The notes: a model not told the origin generated them from the sequence alone. Shown: positions 31,199 to 43,478, numbered from the stretch's first letter. The stretch: DNA of 64,000 nt from Chytriomyces cf. hyalinus JEL632 (GCA_025435555.1 JAIWWG010000014.1:310001-374000); one strand, 5' to 3'. Numbers and translations are program-made.

Positions 31199-33784
31199 TT
31201 ACAAGTCTTCAAAAAAATCCGTGACATGATCATCGGTCGTGCTATGTCGTCTCACATTCGCACCATTTCTCGTCGTCCCATTCAACTCCTTCAACACTTC
31301 CTTCAACGGCAACGCATCCATCCGCGCCTTCTTGATCATCTTTTCAATTCGCACCTTGTGTCGAATCATTCCCAACTTTGGCCACGTCTTCAACTCGCCT
31401 TGCTTCACATACTGGTCAAGCCTTGCGACAGTGGGGTCCTCCAAAATATACATACAGTCGGCCAAGATATTTGATTTTGCGGGCAGGACTGTCACGGCGC
31501 CTTCAAATTGCTGTAGAAATACAGATGACACGTCCGTTTCTCCAATCGGTGGGAGAAGGTGTAAATCTTTGCATAAACGAAGCCATTTTTTGAGGTCAAG
31601 ATCAATCATGTGGATTAATGAGGATGCGAGGAAGCCTCCGCGCCAGCCACGGCCGCCGCGGTGTGGTGTCGGGCATCCTGCAGAGCCTTGTGATTCATAA
31701 AAAAACTGGATTTTTGGAGAAGCCTTTCGGTTTTAGAAAGTGAACCCATCAAGTTGAAATATGATGTAACATACCACTGTCACGTGCGGATTCACTTGCG
31801 AAACAATGTGGAACGTAACATTCAGCATAGAAAGGTCTGGAACATCGGCGCGAATAGAGCCGTCCCTCCATCGCTTGCCTGACCCTTTGTAAGGCACAAA
31901 ATCTCCCGATGCGGTCTTGCACATTAATTTTGTAGACGGGAGTACCCAAGGTAAAGCACATGAAGCACATACTGCGGATGAAATAATGACATCTGGTGCC
32001 TGTTTTTTGGTCGAAAAAAAAAACGCAACCCGTCAGTTACGAGAATTGTTGTGCATGATAATGGGGTATATGCAATCATTTTCGTTTTGTCAACCGTACC
32101 GTCATAAAGTTGAGAACTTTCGAAGGAGTCACACTGTTGGCTTCATCCGGCGTCACAGAGATGCAAAGAACTCTTCCAGACTTTCGATACGCTTCCAGAA
32201 ATGTCATGTGCCCCTTTGTCAAATGACCCACTCCATCAAACCCATCTTTCGTGTCAAATAAATATCCTTCTGAAAACAAGCGCTTGAATCGCAAGTACCA
32301 AGAGTCTTTCATTATTGTAAACTGTTTCGCCATGACTTCGGGGTCGAATATTCGATCATCAATGAGCTCTTGGTCAGTTCGAGAGCAGATGATTGCTGTG
32401 ATGGCGGATTTTAGGACATTTGGAAGATAAGTTTGGAAGGATTTGATCAATACAATGGTGCTTGTTTTTTTTTTCTAACCTGCCAGCAGCGATCCTCCAG
32501 AAGTTCCAGAAATAACATCGGGTAGTAAATTTTGCTCGAAAAGAGCCTTGAGGACGCCCATATGATAATAAGTTATACTACCGCCACCACTCAACGACAA
32601 TGCGCTCCGCCTGCGTCGAGTAAGCAATTTCGATTAGCTGGTCTGACCATGAATTTTTTTTGCAGGAAAAGCAACTTGCCCAAAGTTTCGAGAAATGGAT
32701 TTAAAGAACGCCGACTTCTCCTCGGAAGTCACGGTATACGTCTCCGACACAAATTTGATACATAATTCGACTTCGGCGAAAAATTGCTCAACATCCACTT
32801 TTGTTCCGACATAAGAATTGGTATAAAGTCCTTCGTTCATGCAGCCGCCATGATTCTTTTTACACGCATGGGTCAAATGCTTCATGACCTCAAACGCATC
32901 CCGCTCTGCTGTTCGCGCCAGCCGCAGTCTCCGAGTTGTCTTTCGAATCATGGCTGAGCTGTACAACTGCTGATTGTCGTCTTCGATGCGCCACTTGTCG
33001 TGTTTGAAATAGTTGTCCAGTTTCGACGCCCGTTCGACCCATTCTTGGTAACTTGATGATAGGGACAGGGTGTCCCAGAGGCTGCGCTGTGGGCCCTGCC
33101 AAAGCACTGCAACCTCGTACAGTGCCACAACAAGGCGAACCAGCGACAAGGCAATCAGGTCGAGCAGTATCACGAGCAGGATTAGGATCTTGAAGAGAGC
33201 GCACCGTCAGCACAAAACTGGGTTTTCACATCAAGCGGCACCCCCCCTTCACACCAATAACCAAGAAACAGAACAGAGAAACATACCAGCAGTGGATACC
33301 TCAGAATCTGAAAGAAGACGGAGAACCTGGAGTCGAGCCTGGACGGAGACGAGCTTGCCTCTTTCTGGGCGTTCTGCCTGGTTTTCCGCCTTCTTGGCGG
33401 CACTTTAAATTGATCTGCCTCTGCATCGACACACAGTGAGATTCTGCCTCTTGCAAGAGTGCCGTGGGCTCTGAGCGCCAGCTGCGACGAGCTGGAAGAT
33501 CTGCGAATAGTTTGTTGTGGGGTAGTAGAATGGTGCGCGTTCGAATCGCTTGAGTCTGACTCTGACGTGTCATCGAAGAGCACCTTTCGACCGGTGTTGC
33601 TGGCACTGCATAGAATGCCTGGAGTGGCAGTGGAGGTTGGCAGGGTGAGGTCTTGCTTCGATCCAAAGTGGTGTCGGTGTGCCATGTGTTCGAAGCCAGT
33701 TTCGGATGAATTTTGCGCCTGAAGTTTTTCCGGGTTTTTTATGGTGAGTGTGGCTTTTCTTTTTACGGACGGACGGACGTCCAC
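31199..33784 (-). CDS. patatin-like triacylglycerol lipase (Tgl3/4/5-SDP1 family)
   Basis: Exons 33287-33784, 32680-33188, 32480-32610, 32100-32395, 31775-31999 and 31199-31705 code 721 residues. A Ser-rich N-terminus precedes a hydrophobic segment spanning exon junction 1 (PLLILILLVILLDLIALSLV), likely the lipid-droplet or membrane anchor. A family-typical domain follows (LSSSYQEWVERASKLD, ARTAERDAFEVMKHLTHAC). The patatin core has the oxyanion Gly loop (SLSGGGSITYYHMGV), nucleophile motif SGTSGGSLLA and catalytic Asp in RWRDGS. QVNPHV and RGWRGGF are further family blocks. It should hydrolyse stored triacylglycerol. Intron 2 (32611-32679) has a GC donor with good GCAAGT consensus. All six junctions are in phase. 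Confidence 0.88.
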
Positions 33785-34494
33785 TCAAGATTTTTTTACT
33801 TTTAATTTATTTATTTTAAATACGGGCACCTGTTTTGCGCAAGGTTCTGCATGTATGGAAATACTTGGTCTTAGCGTGCTGGGCATTCATTTCCCTCCAC
33901 ACGCGTCGATGCTTTGGAGGTGCTGTGACCGGTTGGGTTGGTTGGTTGCTTAACAGCCATGATTCAGCTGCTGTGGGGAGTGTGAGAATGGACTCCCTTG
34001 GTAGTCCGCTTCAACCACAGCAGATGGTTCCAGTCTGAGAGGTAGCACGGTTAGCGATGCGAGAGGAAGCATTACCATATGTGCCTGCAAGCGACTCAGT
34101 CTATCGTAATGGGTATGGGTATATTGGATCTGGCGCGCATGGCGTCCCAATGGTCAGATTGAATCACTTCGCGTGCGGCTGAAAGTTTATGGAGTGATGT
34201 TGATACCACCATGTGCCCATCGTTAGTCACATTCTCAGCTGTCAATGCACCGCTGCCAAATCACCTTGCTACTTTTAAATTCGACTCCAGGTGCCACCAG
34301 CATCGTCACACGGGGAGCAGGAAGTCCACTGGCGATAAAATAGCAGACCCAACATTTTACATCTTTTGGCCATCACACACTTAATTAAACAGACAAACCA
34401 CTTGGAGAGGGAAGCGTGGAAAAGGGTCAGCCACTTGAAATTCAAAAAGGGCAAACATTTTCAAAACCACGTCTTTTTAAAAACAACCAAAACA
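33785..34494. other. divergent intergenic
   Basis: This lies between the lipase (minus) and the small membrane protein (plus). It includes a T/A-rich tract at 33789-33822. No repeats of note and no supported gene. Confidence 0.45.
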
Positions 34495-35149
34495 ATGGCA
34501 TACGCTTCATACGAACAGCAAGAATGGGCAGCAAGTAACTCACCCCCTTTCATTTTCCACTTGTACCAGTTCGCTGAATTATTCCTCCTCTCTCTTGTCC
34601 CCCACAAAACACCTACCACACACATCTTAATCAGCCTACATCCTATTCATCATCTGGGCTCTCATCAGTCTCACTGCGCCGGTATTTTCGCGTGCCACAA
34701 GCTCACATGCAGGGCAACAAATGGAAGGCGGAGGAGCGCAAAGTACATCCTACCGCGGTGACACCCTCGCCACTAATGCAGCTGCTGATGCGGTACAGTG
34801 TTGCTTACATTTGTTCTGACACCTCTGTCAATATGGTCTTGAGTGTAATTTCTCACCTTTTATGCTTTTCTCTGTCCAGACTGCACGAAGAATGGCGCAA
34901 CTTTTCCGCGTGACACAAACAGGGCTCCTCCTCATGTTTGCATCGACGGTGGCGCATGCGTTGATCCCGGCGGTCGGTCACACAGGAACCGAGGTGGTTC
35001 TCACATGGATCGCGTTCGTGTTCCTGATTGTATGGTACGCGGTTACTGCCGCGGGTTACGGCGAGAGTGTAGTGTATGAACTTGTGCTCATGATTCCAGC
35101 TGTGATCTTGCTTGTGATTAACTTTGGGCTGTCGTTTGGAGGAATTTAG
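34495..35149 (+). CDS. small multi-pass membrane protein of unknown family
   Basis: Three exons, 34495-34534, 34635-34792 and 34880-35149, join in frame to give 155 residues. After 14 polar residues (MAYASYEQQEWAA) comes helix 1 (YILFIIWALISLTAPVFS), a hydrophilic Gly/Ser/Thr loop (about residues 35-67), then helices at LLLMFASTVAHALIPAV, LTWIAFVFLIVWYAVTAA and LVLMIPAVILLVINFGL. The end is SFGGI. The shape suggests a four-helix protein with a loop between helices 1 and 2. I do not recognise the family. ORF lengths are short but splice phases agree at both introns and the hydrophobic pattern is continuous across them, which supports a real gene. Confidence 0.6.
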
Positions 35150-35581
35150 TTTTGTTGTTGGCATAATCGCAGCTTTCATTTTCAGCGTGATTTGTACGTG
35201 TTATTTTTGCTGTGGATGGGAGTTGGTTGCTAGCTTCTGATGCGGATTTGCGAGTTGGGAACAGAGGGTGAAGTAAACAAACAGAGTGTGGTTGTATTAC
35301 AAATCAATGAAAATTGTCGGTTTCACATGGGTTGCACCTTGAAGCAAAGGGGCTCCTCTGAACAGTCCTTGAGACGCAGACACCGCTTACATACATCCAG
35401 TACCTCAGCTGCATGGCGATGGCAGTTCCATGCGCAGTACAGAGATGGTGGTGGTGGCTGACTGGCCCCGCCCCGACTTTACTGACTGTAAATATTTAAG
35501 TGTCGTAAATATGTCGGCTTTGTCCTTCTTTTTCCATTGTCCTTCGCGAGAGAAAAAAAGAAAAAACACTCTTTTGCAAAA
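35150..35581. other. promoter region of the ADP/ATP carrier gene
   Basis: No gene. A short A-rich leader (35556-35580) directly precedes the carrier ATG, as expected for a strongly expressed gene. Confidence 0.4.
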
Positions 35582-36591
35582 ATGGCCGCCGCACCCAAAC
35601 AGAAGGACTCTTTCTACGTTGCCCTTGCCAAGGACTTCGCCGCCGGAGGTGTTTCCGGAGCTGTCTCCAAGACCCTCACCGCTCCCATCGAGCGTGTCAA
35701 GCTCATCATCCAGACCCAGGACGCCAACCCAAAGATCATCTCCGGTGAAGTCCCACGCTACACCGGTATCGGCAACGCCTTCACCCGTGTCGCCACCGAG
35801 CAGGGAGTCGCCGCTTTCTGGCGTGGAAACTTGACCAACTGCATCCGTTACTTCCCCACCCAGGCCATCAACTTGGCCTCCAAGGACTTCTTCAAGGGCA
35901 TGTTCCCCAAGTACAGCCCAAAGACTGAGTTCTGGTCATTCTTTGCCTCCAACATGGCCTCCGGTGGTGCTGCCGGTGCCTTCTCCCTGTCCTTTGTCTA
36001 CCCATTGGACTATGCCCGTACCCGTCTTGCTTCTGGTAAATTTCCCATTTTACCCCAATTTGATTGTTTGACGTTTTTTGAGAATTAAATTGGTTCCCCT
36101 TCCCGCAAACAGACGTCGGTTCCGGAAAGCGTCAGTTCACTGGTCTCTGGGACTGCCTCGTCAAGACTGCCGCTGGCCCCAAGGGAATCATGGGTCTCTA
36201 CCAAGGATTCGGTATCTCCGTTGCCGGTATCATCCCATACCGTGGAGTCCAGTTTGGTCTTAACGACACCATCAAGGGACTTAACCCATGGGACAAAGAC
36301 ACCACCTTCTTTGGTATCGCCTCCAAGTGGGCCGGTGCTCAATTCTCCGTCATCATGTCTGGTTACGTCACCTACCCCTTCGACACTGTCCGTCGTCGTC
36401 TCCAGATGGAAGCCGAGAAGCCAGTCGACCAGCGTTTGTACAAGGGTGCCGTGCACTGCTTCAACCAGATTGTCAAGAACGAGGGCTCCAAGGCCTTGTT
36501 CAAGGGTGCTGGTGCCAACATTCTGAGAGGAACTGGTGCTGCCCTTGTGCTTGTTCTCTACGGAGAGATCTCTGCTTACATGAAGCAGTAA
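35582..36591 (+). CDS. mitochondrial ADP/ATP carrier with RRRLQM signature
   Basis: Exons 35582-36035 and 36113-36591 (phase 1) code 310 residues in three repeats of about 100. The carrier motifs are PIERVK, PLDYAR and PFDTVRR. AAC-specific stretches are [17 protein letters not shown] and the third-repeat PFDTVRRR. The canonical AAC signature RRRMMM is RRRLQM here. It would exchange ADP for ATP across the inner mitochondrial membrane. Codon use is noticeably C-rich at third positions (GTC, ATC, GGT, TCC), unlike neighbours, which suggests high expression. Given the altered signature, a related adenine-nucleotide carrier is possible. Confidence 0.88.
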
Positions 36592-36931
36592 AGCGGGTAA
36601 CATATTTTGCTCGGGGACCTTTTGTTTGCTTCCAGGGTGTCAATTTTCATGAGTGGGCTGTTTATGGAAACGGTTGTGTTGAAACGTCCGATCGTTCTAA
36701 TAAATATGCGGTGCATCGTAGCTTGAGAGTCGTTGTTGTTGTTGCAGTGCAAAAAGTGGGAAACAGGACGTCACAAAAGGAAGAGCCGGAATGTCAAATC
36801 CGACATATTTTGGGCCGGGCTCTCCCCAAAAAGTGCATAAAAAAAGAAAGCTTCTTTTTGATCCGGATCGAACCGAAGCCACACGATTATTTTACTCTTC
36901 AATCAACAACGTTAGTTGGACAGAACAGCAA
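36592..36931. other. intergenic, carrier 3' flank and GCV2 promoter
   Basis: No supported gene. An upstream in-frame extension of the P protein (from 36791, not an ATG) runs into this region but lacks targeting-sequence character. Confidence 0.4.
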
Positions 36932-39900
36932 ATGAATCTGCTTCTTCTCCGCACGGCCACTCGTCTGGCTCGCGCAACTCGGCCTCTCCTTGTCTCGAGG
37001 ATGCCTCTCTCTGCCCCTCTCCGCATGCAACCGTCGGCATTCAAGCCCCTCTCCCTCTCCCTCTCGGCCCGCTTCCAGTCCACACTATCTGACAAGAGCA
37101 AGGCCACCGCCTCCGTCTTTGCCGCCCTGGACACTTTCCCACGCCGACACATTGGACCTTCGGACGCTGACATTGAAGCCATGTGCAAAACACTTGGTTT
37201 TGACTCACTGGACGCGCTGTCAGACAAGGCCGTGCCCAGCTCCATCCACATCAAGAACAGAACTCGTCTTGGACCAGCTATGCCTGAGACGGAGGTTCTG
37301 GAGCGTTTGCGCTACATTGCTAGTCAGAACAAGGTGCTCAAGTCGTACATTGGTATGGGCTATGCCAGCGCCATTACCCCGCCAGTCATTCTCAGAAACA
37401 TTATGGAGAACCCTGCCTGGTACACACAGTACACACCATATCAACCGGAAATTGCGCAGGTTTTTTTCGTTGCTCTCTTTCCTTTCGTTTTTGTTTTTTT
37501 TTCCGTCCCCTCCTCCTCCTCCTTGGCTTTCCAATGACGGGGTCAACTGAAACCACGTTTATTGTGACGAACGCAGGGTCGGCTCGAGTCTTTGATCAAC
37601 TACCAGACAATGGTGCAAGAGATTACCGGCCTGTCCATGGCGAACGCGTCTCTTTTGGACGAGGGAACTGCCGCCGGTGAAGCCATGCTCATGTGCTTTT
37701 CAAACTTCAACAGAAAAAAGAACATCTTTTTCGTCGATGAGCGAACCTACCCGCAAACGATTGCCGTTTTGAAAACGAGAGCCGAAGGGTTTGGAATTCA
37801 AGTCATTGTTGGGGACTATGAAACGTTTGACTTTGACCAGTACAAGGATCAAGTTATGGGTGTTTTGTTCCAGGTGCGTGCGTTTTTTTCATGCTTCCAA
37901 ACGCTTTCAACTCAAACTTTTTTTCTTTCTTTCCCCCTCAATATATTTTTTTTACAGTACCCAAACAGCGAAGGTTCCATTCTCGACTATGAGTCCTTCA
38001 CGCAAAAAGCTCATGACCACGGTGCGCTTGTTACTGTTGCCACTGACTTGTTGGCCTGTGCGCTCCTGAAGCCACCTGGCGAATTTGGTGCCGACATTGC
38101 TTTCGGAAACTCTCAACGGTTCGGAGTCCCCCTCGGCTACGGAGGTCCCCACGCCGCCTTCTTTGCCGTCAAGGACGAACACAAGCGTAGGATGCCTGGA
38201 CGTTTGATTGGAGTCTCCAAAGATGCGAACGGAAAGACTGCGTACCGTCTCGCCTTGCAGACACGTGAACAGCACATTCGTCGTGAAAAGGCCACTAGTA
38301 ACATTTGCACGGCTCAGGCGCTTTTGGCCAACATGGCCGCCATGTATGCTGTCTACCACGGACCACAAGGAATCAAGGACATTGCCAACCGCGTGCACAA
38401 CTTGACGGCTGTTCTTGCCGCAGGTGTTGAAAAGCTGGGGCACACTGTTGTCAACAAGACATTTTTCGACACGTTGACTATCAAGACTGCTGTGGAGGCT
38501 TCCGTCCTTCATGCTGCATCTGTTGAAGCTGGAATCAACTTGCGTCGCATTGACGACGCTCATGTCGGAATTACTTTGGATGAAACTGTCTCCAAGTCTG
38601 ACATTGAGGCTTTGTTGAACGTCTTTGCTCGTGGCAGCTTCACGGACCAATACAAGTTTGGTTCGACCAAGCCGTACACTATCCCCGTGCCTGCTGTTGA
38701 AGAACTTGCCAGCTCGATTGTTTCCCCAGTTCCAGAAGGTTTGGTCCGTTCGAGCGAATTCCTGACGCACCAGGTCTTCAACATGTACCACAGTGAAACC
38801 GAAATGCTGCGTTACATTGCCGCCCTCCAGCACAAGGATTTGTCGCTTGCCGATGCAATGATCCCACTCGGATCCTGCACCATGAAGCTCAACGCCACTA
38901 CTGAGATGATCCCAGTCACCTGGCCTGAATTCGGAAGCATCCACCCCTTTGTCCCTCTCGACCAAGCGAAAGGTTACGACATTATGCACAAGGAGCTTGA
39001 ATACGCTCTTAGCGAGGCGACTGGGTTCGACAACATTTGCTTGCAGCCCAACTCTGGTGCACAAGGAGAATACACGGGTCTCCGAACCATCAAGGCGTAC
39101 CTTGAGTCCATAGGCCAGGTTCAACGTAATGTTTGCTTGATTCCAGTGTCTGCACACGGTACCAACCCTGCATCTGCTGCCATGTGTGGCATGAAGGTTG
39201 TCATTGTCAAGTGTGAAGAGAATGGAAACTTGGACTTGGTTGATTTGCTAGCCAAGGCTGAGCAGTACAAGGACACTCTTGCGGCCACCATGATCACATA
39301 CCCATCCACCTACGGAGTGTTTGAAGATACCGTCTCCCAGGCGTGCAAAATTATTCATGAGCATGGAGGACAAGTTTATATGGATGGTGCCAACTTGAAC
39401 GCTCAAATGGGTCTCTGCAAGCCTGCTGAGATTGGAGCTGATGTCTGCCACTTGAACTTGCACAAGACGTTCTGTATTCCTCATGGTGGAGGTGGCCCAG
39501 GAATGGGACCAATCGGAGTGTAAGCTGACCGTTTTTTTGCTTGCTGGCTTTCGAATCGTACAGAATGCTCACATGCCTTGGTTACAGTAAAACTCACCTC
39601 GCCAAGTTCCTGCCAAACCACCCTGTTGTCCCAACAAGTGGACCTGACGGAATTGGACCCGTTTCCGCTGCTCCATGGGGATCTGCCAGCATTTTGCCCA
39701 TTTCCTGGGCGTACCTCAAGATGATGGGTGACGACGGATTGAGAAAGGCGACCCAAGTTGCCCTTTTGAGCGCCAACTACATGCTCAAGCGTTTGAGTGG
39801 AGAGTACGAAATCTTGTTCACGGACAGCAACGGTCTTTGCGCACACGAGTTTATCCTGGACACGCGTGTGTTTGGTGCCACTTCAAAGGTTGAGGCGATT

Positions 39901-40364
39901 GACATTGCTAAGCGATTGCACGATTACGGTTTCCACAGTCCCACAATGTCCTTCCCAGGTACCTTGAGCACGCGTGTGTTTTTTTTTTGTCGAGAACCCA
40001 TTGACTGACTTTGTGTGCAATTTTCTTAGTTCCCAACACGCTCATGATTGAACCCACCGAATCCGAAAGCAAAGCCGAGCTTGACCGTTTCTGCGATGCC
40101 ATGCTTAAAATCCGCGCCGAAATCCGAGCCATTGAGGAAGGCAAGCAGCCGAAAGAAGGCAACGTCCTGAAACGCGCACCACACCCAATCGATGTGTTGA
40201 CTCAGGACACTTGGGACCGACCCTACACCCGTCAAGAAGCTGCGTACCCCATGGCCGTTCTGCGAAAGAGAAAGTTCTGGCCAACTGTGTCACGTGTGGA
40301 TGACACGTACGGAGACCGAAATCTGATTTGCAGTTGCCCACCTATTGAAGACTATGAGGAATGA
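36932..40364 (+). CDS. GCV2: glycine dehydrogenase (decarboxylating), P protein
   Basis: Exons 36932-37459, 37577-37873, 37958-39519, 39588-39958 and 40030-40364 code 1030 residues, the usual length of the mitochondrial enzyme. The first 50 residues are an Arg/Ser/Leu-rich targeting sequence ([18 protein letters not shown]). The mature start is [14 protein letters not shown]. The PLP-lysine motif [18 protein letters not shown] sits in the second half. Other family blocks are [43 protein letters not shown] and IEPTESE. It decarboxylates glycine and passes the aminomethyl group to H protein. Intron 2 (84 bases) is free of stops and in frame, so its retention would insert 28 residues. The mitochondrial mL45 gene lies just downstream. 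Confidence 0.95.
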
Positions 40365-40716
40365 AGGGGGTTAATAATACTTGTTGGGAAGGGGGTCATT
40401 TTTTACATTTGGAAATTCCTATTATTTTCCTTGAATTTCTGGTGTGTTTTTTCTTGTTTGTTTTTCCGTTGGCCGTTGGGTGACAAAGATCGTCGTTTGA
40501 AGATGCAGTTCTTCTTTTATTTCCTGTGTCCGTTGTGATAAAGTTGGAGACTTTTGTTATTACGTGAAAGAGTCGTGCATTCATGCTTGCTAATCCAGTG
40601 TCGAGAGAGTTATTGAGAGAGAGGGAGACAGCGTTTGATGAAAGGATCGAGAGAGCGTTCGTGAAGCCATTTGCATCGACCTGCGAAGTAAAAAAAAAAG
40701 TAGCGCAAATCGAAAA
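40365..40716. other. intergenic between GCV2 and mL45
   Basis: GCV2 3' flank and mL45 promoter. No gene seen. Confidence 0.4.
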
Positions 40717-41008
40717 ATGAGCGTCCTCCGTCCATTCGCACGGTCACTTGCCCTGTCACCGGCACTGCATCTACGCCCCTTCCCAGCATCAGCACATGTG
40801 CGTTTCGCCGCCACTGCTCCCATGCGCGGAACCCCTGTGCACATGAACATTCTCGACCCATGGCTGCCGGCTCCCATCTCGAACCCTTTCTCTGCCGACG
40901 GAAGATCTGCATTATGGTATGCGATCGAATTTTTCAGTCTTTTTGCATCTTTTTTTTTCTTGTCGTTGGTTTATTGTTATGTTTTGGATTGATCGATGCG
41001 TTTCCGTC

Positions 41009-41042
<34 letters not shown>

Positions 41043-41674
41043 GGCAGGCAACGTACGAAGCGAATGCTCACGTATGGCATGACGCTGTACCAGCTGCGGA
41101 AGCGAAAACTGACGCTTAAACAGTTTAAGCAGGACGCGGAAGTCTTGTACTGCGGATTAAATGATGCCCTTGCAAGGTGTGTGTTCTTGTTTTTTTTTTT
41201 TTCCTTGCTGCAACCCTTTCTCATATCACCCTTACATTCCCCCCTTTTTTTCTCCTCAGAGGCGACAAAGAACAACTCGAAAAAGTGGCAACAGTTTCCA
41301 TGTGCGGAATCCTGAACCCGGAAATCAAACGTATCCGAAAAATCGGCTACGGCGTCTGGCAACACCATGGCCCCGTCTCCACCACCGTGTTAAACCTCGT
41401 AACAGCACAAGTCCAAAACGATCCCGCTGCAATCGGGTTTGGCGAAGAACGTGAGTTTTACATTGTCCAAATCACTGCAAAAGTCGTTTCGAAGCAGTCG
41501 TATGCGCTTTTTGCCAAAGATGGTGCATTGTTGGGTGGGGATGCGAGTAAAGAGGTGGATATGGTGGAACATGTGGTGTTTGAGCGGAAATTGAGCGCAT
41601 CGGATGCTGGATGGAAGATTGCGGGGAAGATTGCTTCGACTGTGGCAAGTAAAGATGTGAAGGATGCTAAATAA
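40717..41674 (+). CDS. mitochondrial ribosomal protein mL45-like (Tim44-like fold)
   Basis: Exons 40717-40916, 41048-41176 and 41260-41674 code 247 residues. An Arg-rich mitochondrial presequence (MSVLRPFARSLALSPALHLR) is followed by a helical segment (KRMLTYGMTLYQLRKRKLTLKQF in outline) and a Tim44-like/NTF2-like domain: YCGLNDALARGDKEQLEKVA, MCGILNPEIKRI, REFYIVQITAKVVSKQSYAL, HVVFERKL and GWKIAGKI. This is the mL45/MRPL45 arrangement, which anchors the mitoribosome at the inner membrane; the related Mba1 is the alternative. Intron 1 has a run of about 30 T (41013-41042) before the acceptor. The cysteine-free basic presequence supports the start. Confidence 0.75.
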
Positions 41675-42119
41675 AAAAATCCACACGCATTGCATGCTGT
41701 TTGTGTGCTGCATATCCTTGCGTATTTCGACATCTAAAAAGGTGCTGACAAAAGCAAAGTGAGATATTAGTATTTGTCGTTTCGGTGAAAAACTATGCTA
41801 TAAATTGCGAAATCCTCTGCAATTGTGATTGCAGGCTGTGGTGACGAGATACAGTTGTCGTAGTTCCTATATCCTGCCAAGGGCGGAGTCCGGCCTTTGT
41901 CGAGTCTTTCGAACCATAGCAGATTGCCTCCAATGTTGCATTCGGTGGAAAAGAAGCAATATATAGTATGTATTTTATAAGATACGCCAAAAGGTCGGTC
42001 GACAACACTGATCCCCCAGTCAACTGAGTTTCAGAATATTTTGCAAACACAAGTCTTTCTACAACAAAAAACTTGAAAAAAAAAATAATAATAATTGGGG
42101 AGACCCCTTCCACATCTCT
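41675..42119. other. convergent intergenic
   Basis: Lies between the mL45 stop and the stop of the Ala/Pro-rich gene. A minus-strand frame across 41793-42113 is partly hydrophobic and repeat-derived with no domain. No gene supported. Confidence 0.45.
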
Positions 42120-43478
42120 CTACGACTTGTCTGCACAAAGGTACCCAATACATGGAGCAGGTGCACTGGCTACAGGCGGTGCAACTGGCGTCTCCACAAT
42201 CGGTTCCGGCTGTGCAACGGGTGGTTCTGGCGCGCTTGGGGCGGTTGAGGGTTCAGGAGCGACGGATGGGACAACAATTTCGACGAGGGGTGGTGGTGTG
42301 GATGATTGTGTTGGGGTTTCGGGTGCTGGAGCGGAGGGGGTGGCAGCAGCTGGTGCGACAGCGGTGGTTGTTGTGGCGGCGGCAGCTTCGACAACTGAGG
42401 AGGTGGTTGTGATGGGAGCGTCGGCGGCAGGAGCAACGGATGAGGTAGTTGCTGCTGCTGGGGCTGGCGAGGAAGGAGATTGTGCAGCTGGTTGGGTAGC
42501 TGCTGCTGCACCAGTTGCGGCGGAAGAATCAGTAGTGGCGGCAACAGATGCAGTGGCAGCAGACGCGTTGTTCTGAGCCCCGGTGGTAGTGCTGGCAACT
42601 GGAGCAGCAGGGTTGTACTGTGGTTGGTTGGTGGCAATTGGAGCAGCAGGGTTGTATTGTGGCTGGTTAGTGGCTACGGGCTGGACATTGACGTTCGCTG
42701 GTGGTGGTGGTGCTTGGTAGTTGTTGGCAGGTCCGTTGTTGGCGGGCGCTACAACGACTTTGGCAGGTGCTTCAGCTGCGTATGAGTTTTTTGTGGGGGT
42801 GGCAGCGGCAGGGGCGGCAGAGGATTTGCTGGTAGCAGCCGATGGCGCGTACTTGGGTATGCACTTCTTTTTGGTTGGTGCAGCAGCAGCGGGGGTTGCC
42901 GCGGGGGTCTTTGCTGCGGGGGCAATGGAGCTTATAGCTGGGGTGGGAGCAACATATGCGGGAGTGGTTGCTGGTGCCTTGGCAGCGGGTGCAATGGAGC
43001 TGACGGCCGGAGTGGGAGCAACATATGCGGGAGTGGTTGCTGGAGCCTTGGCAGCTGGCGCAACGGAGAGCGTGGAAGTGGTGCACGAAGAAGCAGCAGG
43101 AGTTTTAGCAGCTGGTGCAATAGAACTGGCACTGGCTGCAGCAGGCGTAGTGCACGACGTCGCTGGAGTCTTTGCGGCAGGGGCAACTGAGGAGGCTTGC
43201 TGGCAAGTTTGCACGGATGGAACGGCAACTTGTGACGGAGTGCTACCGGCTGGTGCGACCGAAGTGACGGGAGCAGGTGGAAGGTACTCTGTTGGTGTGG
43301 CACGGGGTGTGGCGGCGGCAGGTGCAACGCTGGATGCACTTGGAGCGGATGGACTGTTTTTCAACAAGTGTTAGGGGCCATAATAATTCTTGATTAGGAG
43401 GGTTTAAAGCACGTACATGTAAGCCGGCGCTGCAAAGACAGCAAGGGCGGCAAAGGAGAGCACAGCAATCAGCTTCAT
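42120..43478 (-). CDS. secreted Ala/Pro/Thr-rich repeat protein
   Basis: Exons 43417-43478 and 42120-43353 code 431 residues. Exon 1 is a signal peptide (MKLIAVLSFAALAVFAAPAY). The rest is low complexity: the unit S-[SV]-x-A-P-A-A-x-T/A-P recurs many times, and two longer units with TPAYVAPTP and two copies of ATNQPQYNPAAP are present. Four cysteines are spread through the middle and two close the C-terminus (PCIGYLCADKS). A secreted, probably O-glycosylated wall or matrix protein is inferred; no catalytic domain is present. Long opposite-strand frames exist only because GC-rich repeats lack stops. It precedes two further secreted-protein genes on the same strand. Confidence 0.65.

Noticed and set aside
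37952-39157. 401-codon open frame on the minus strand
   Set aside because: It is antisense to the well-supported GCV2 exon 3 and has no domain; it is a product of codon bias in the sense gene.
42073-43374. Long Ala/Gly/Val-rich plus-strand frames
   Set aside because: They mirror the repeat-rich minus-strand secreted gene, which has a signal peptide and intron; GC-rich repeats lack stops in several frames.
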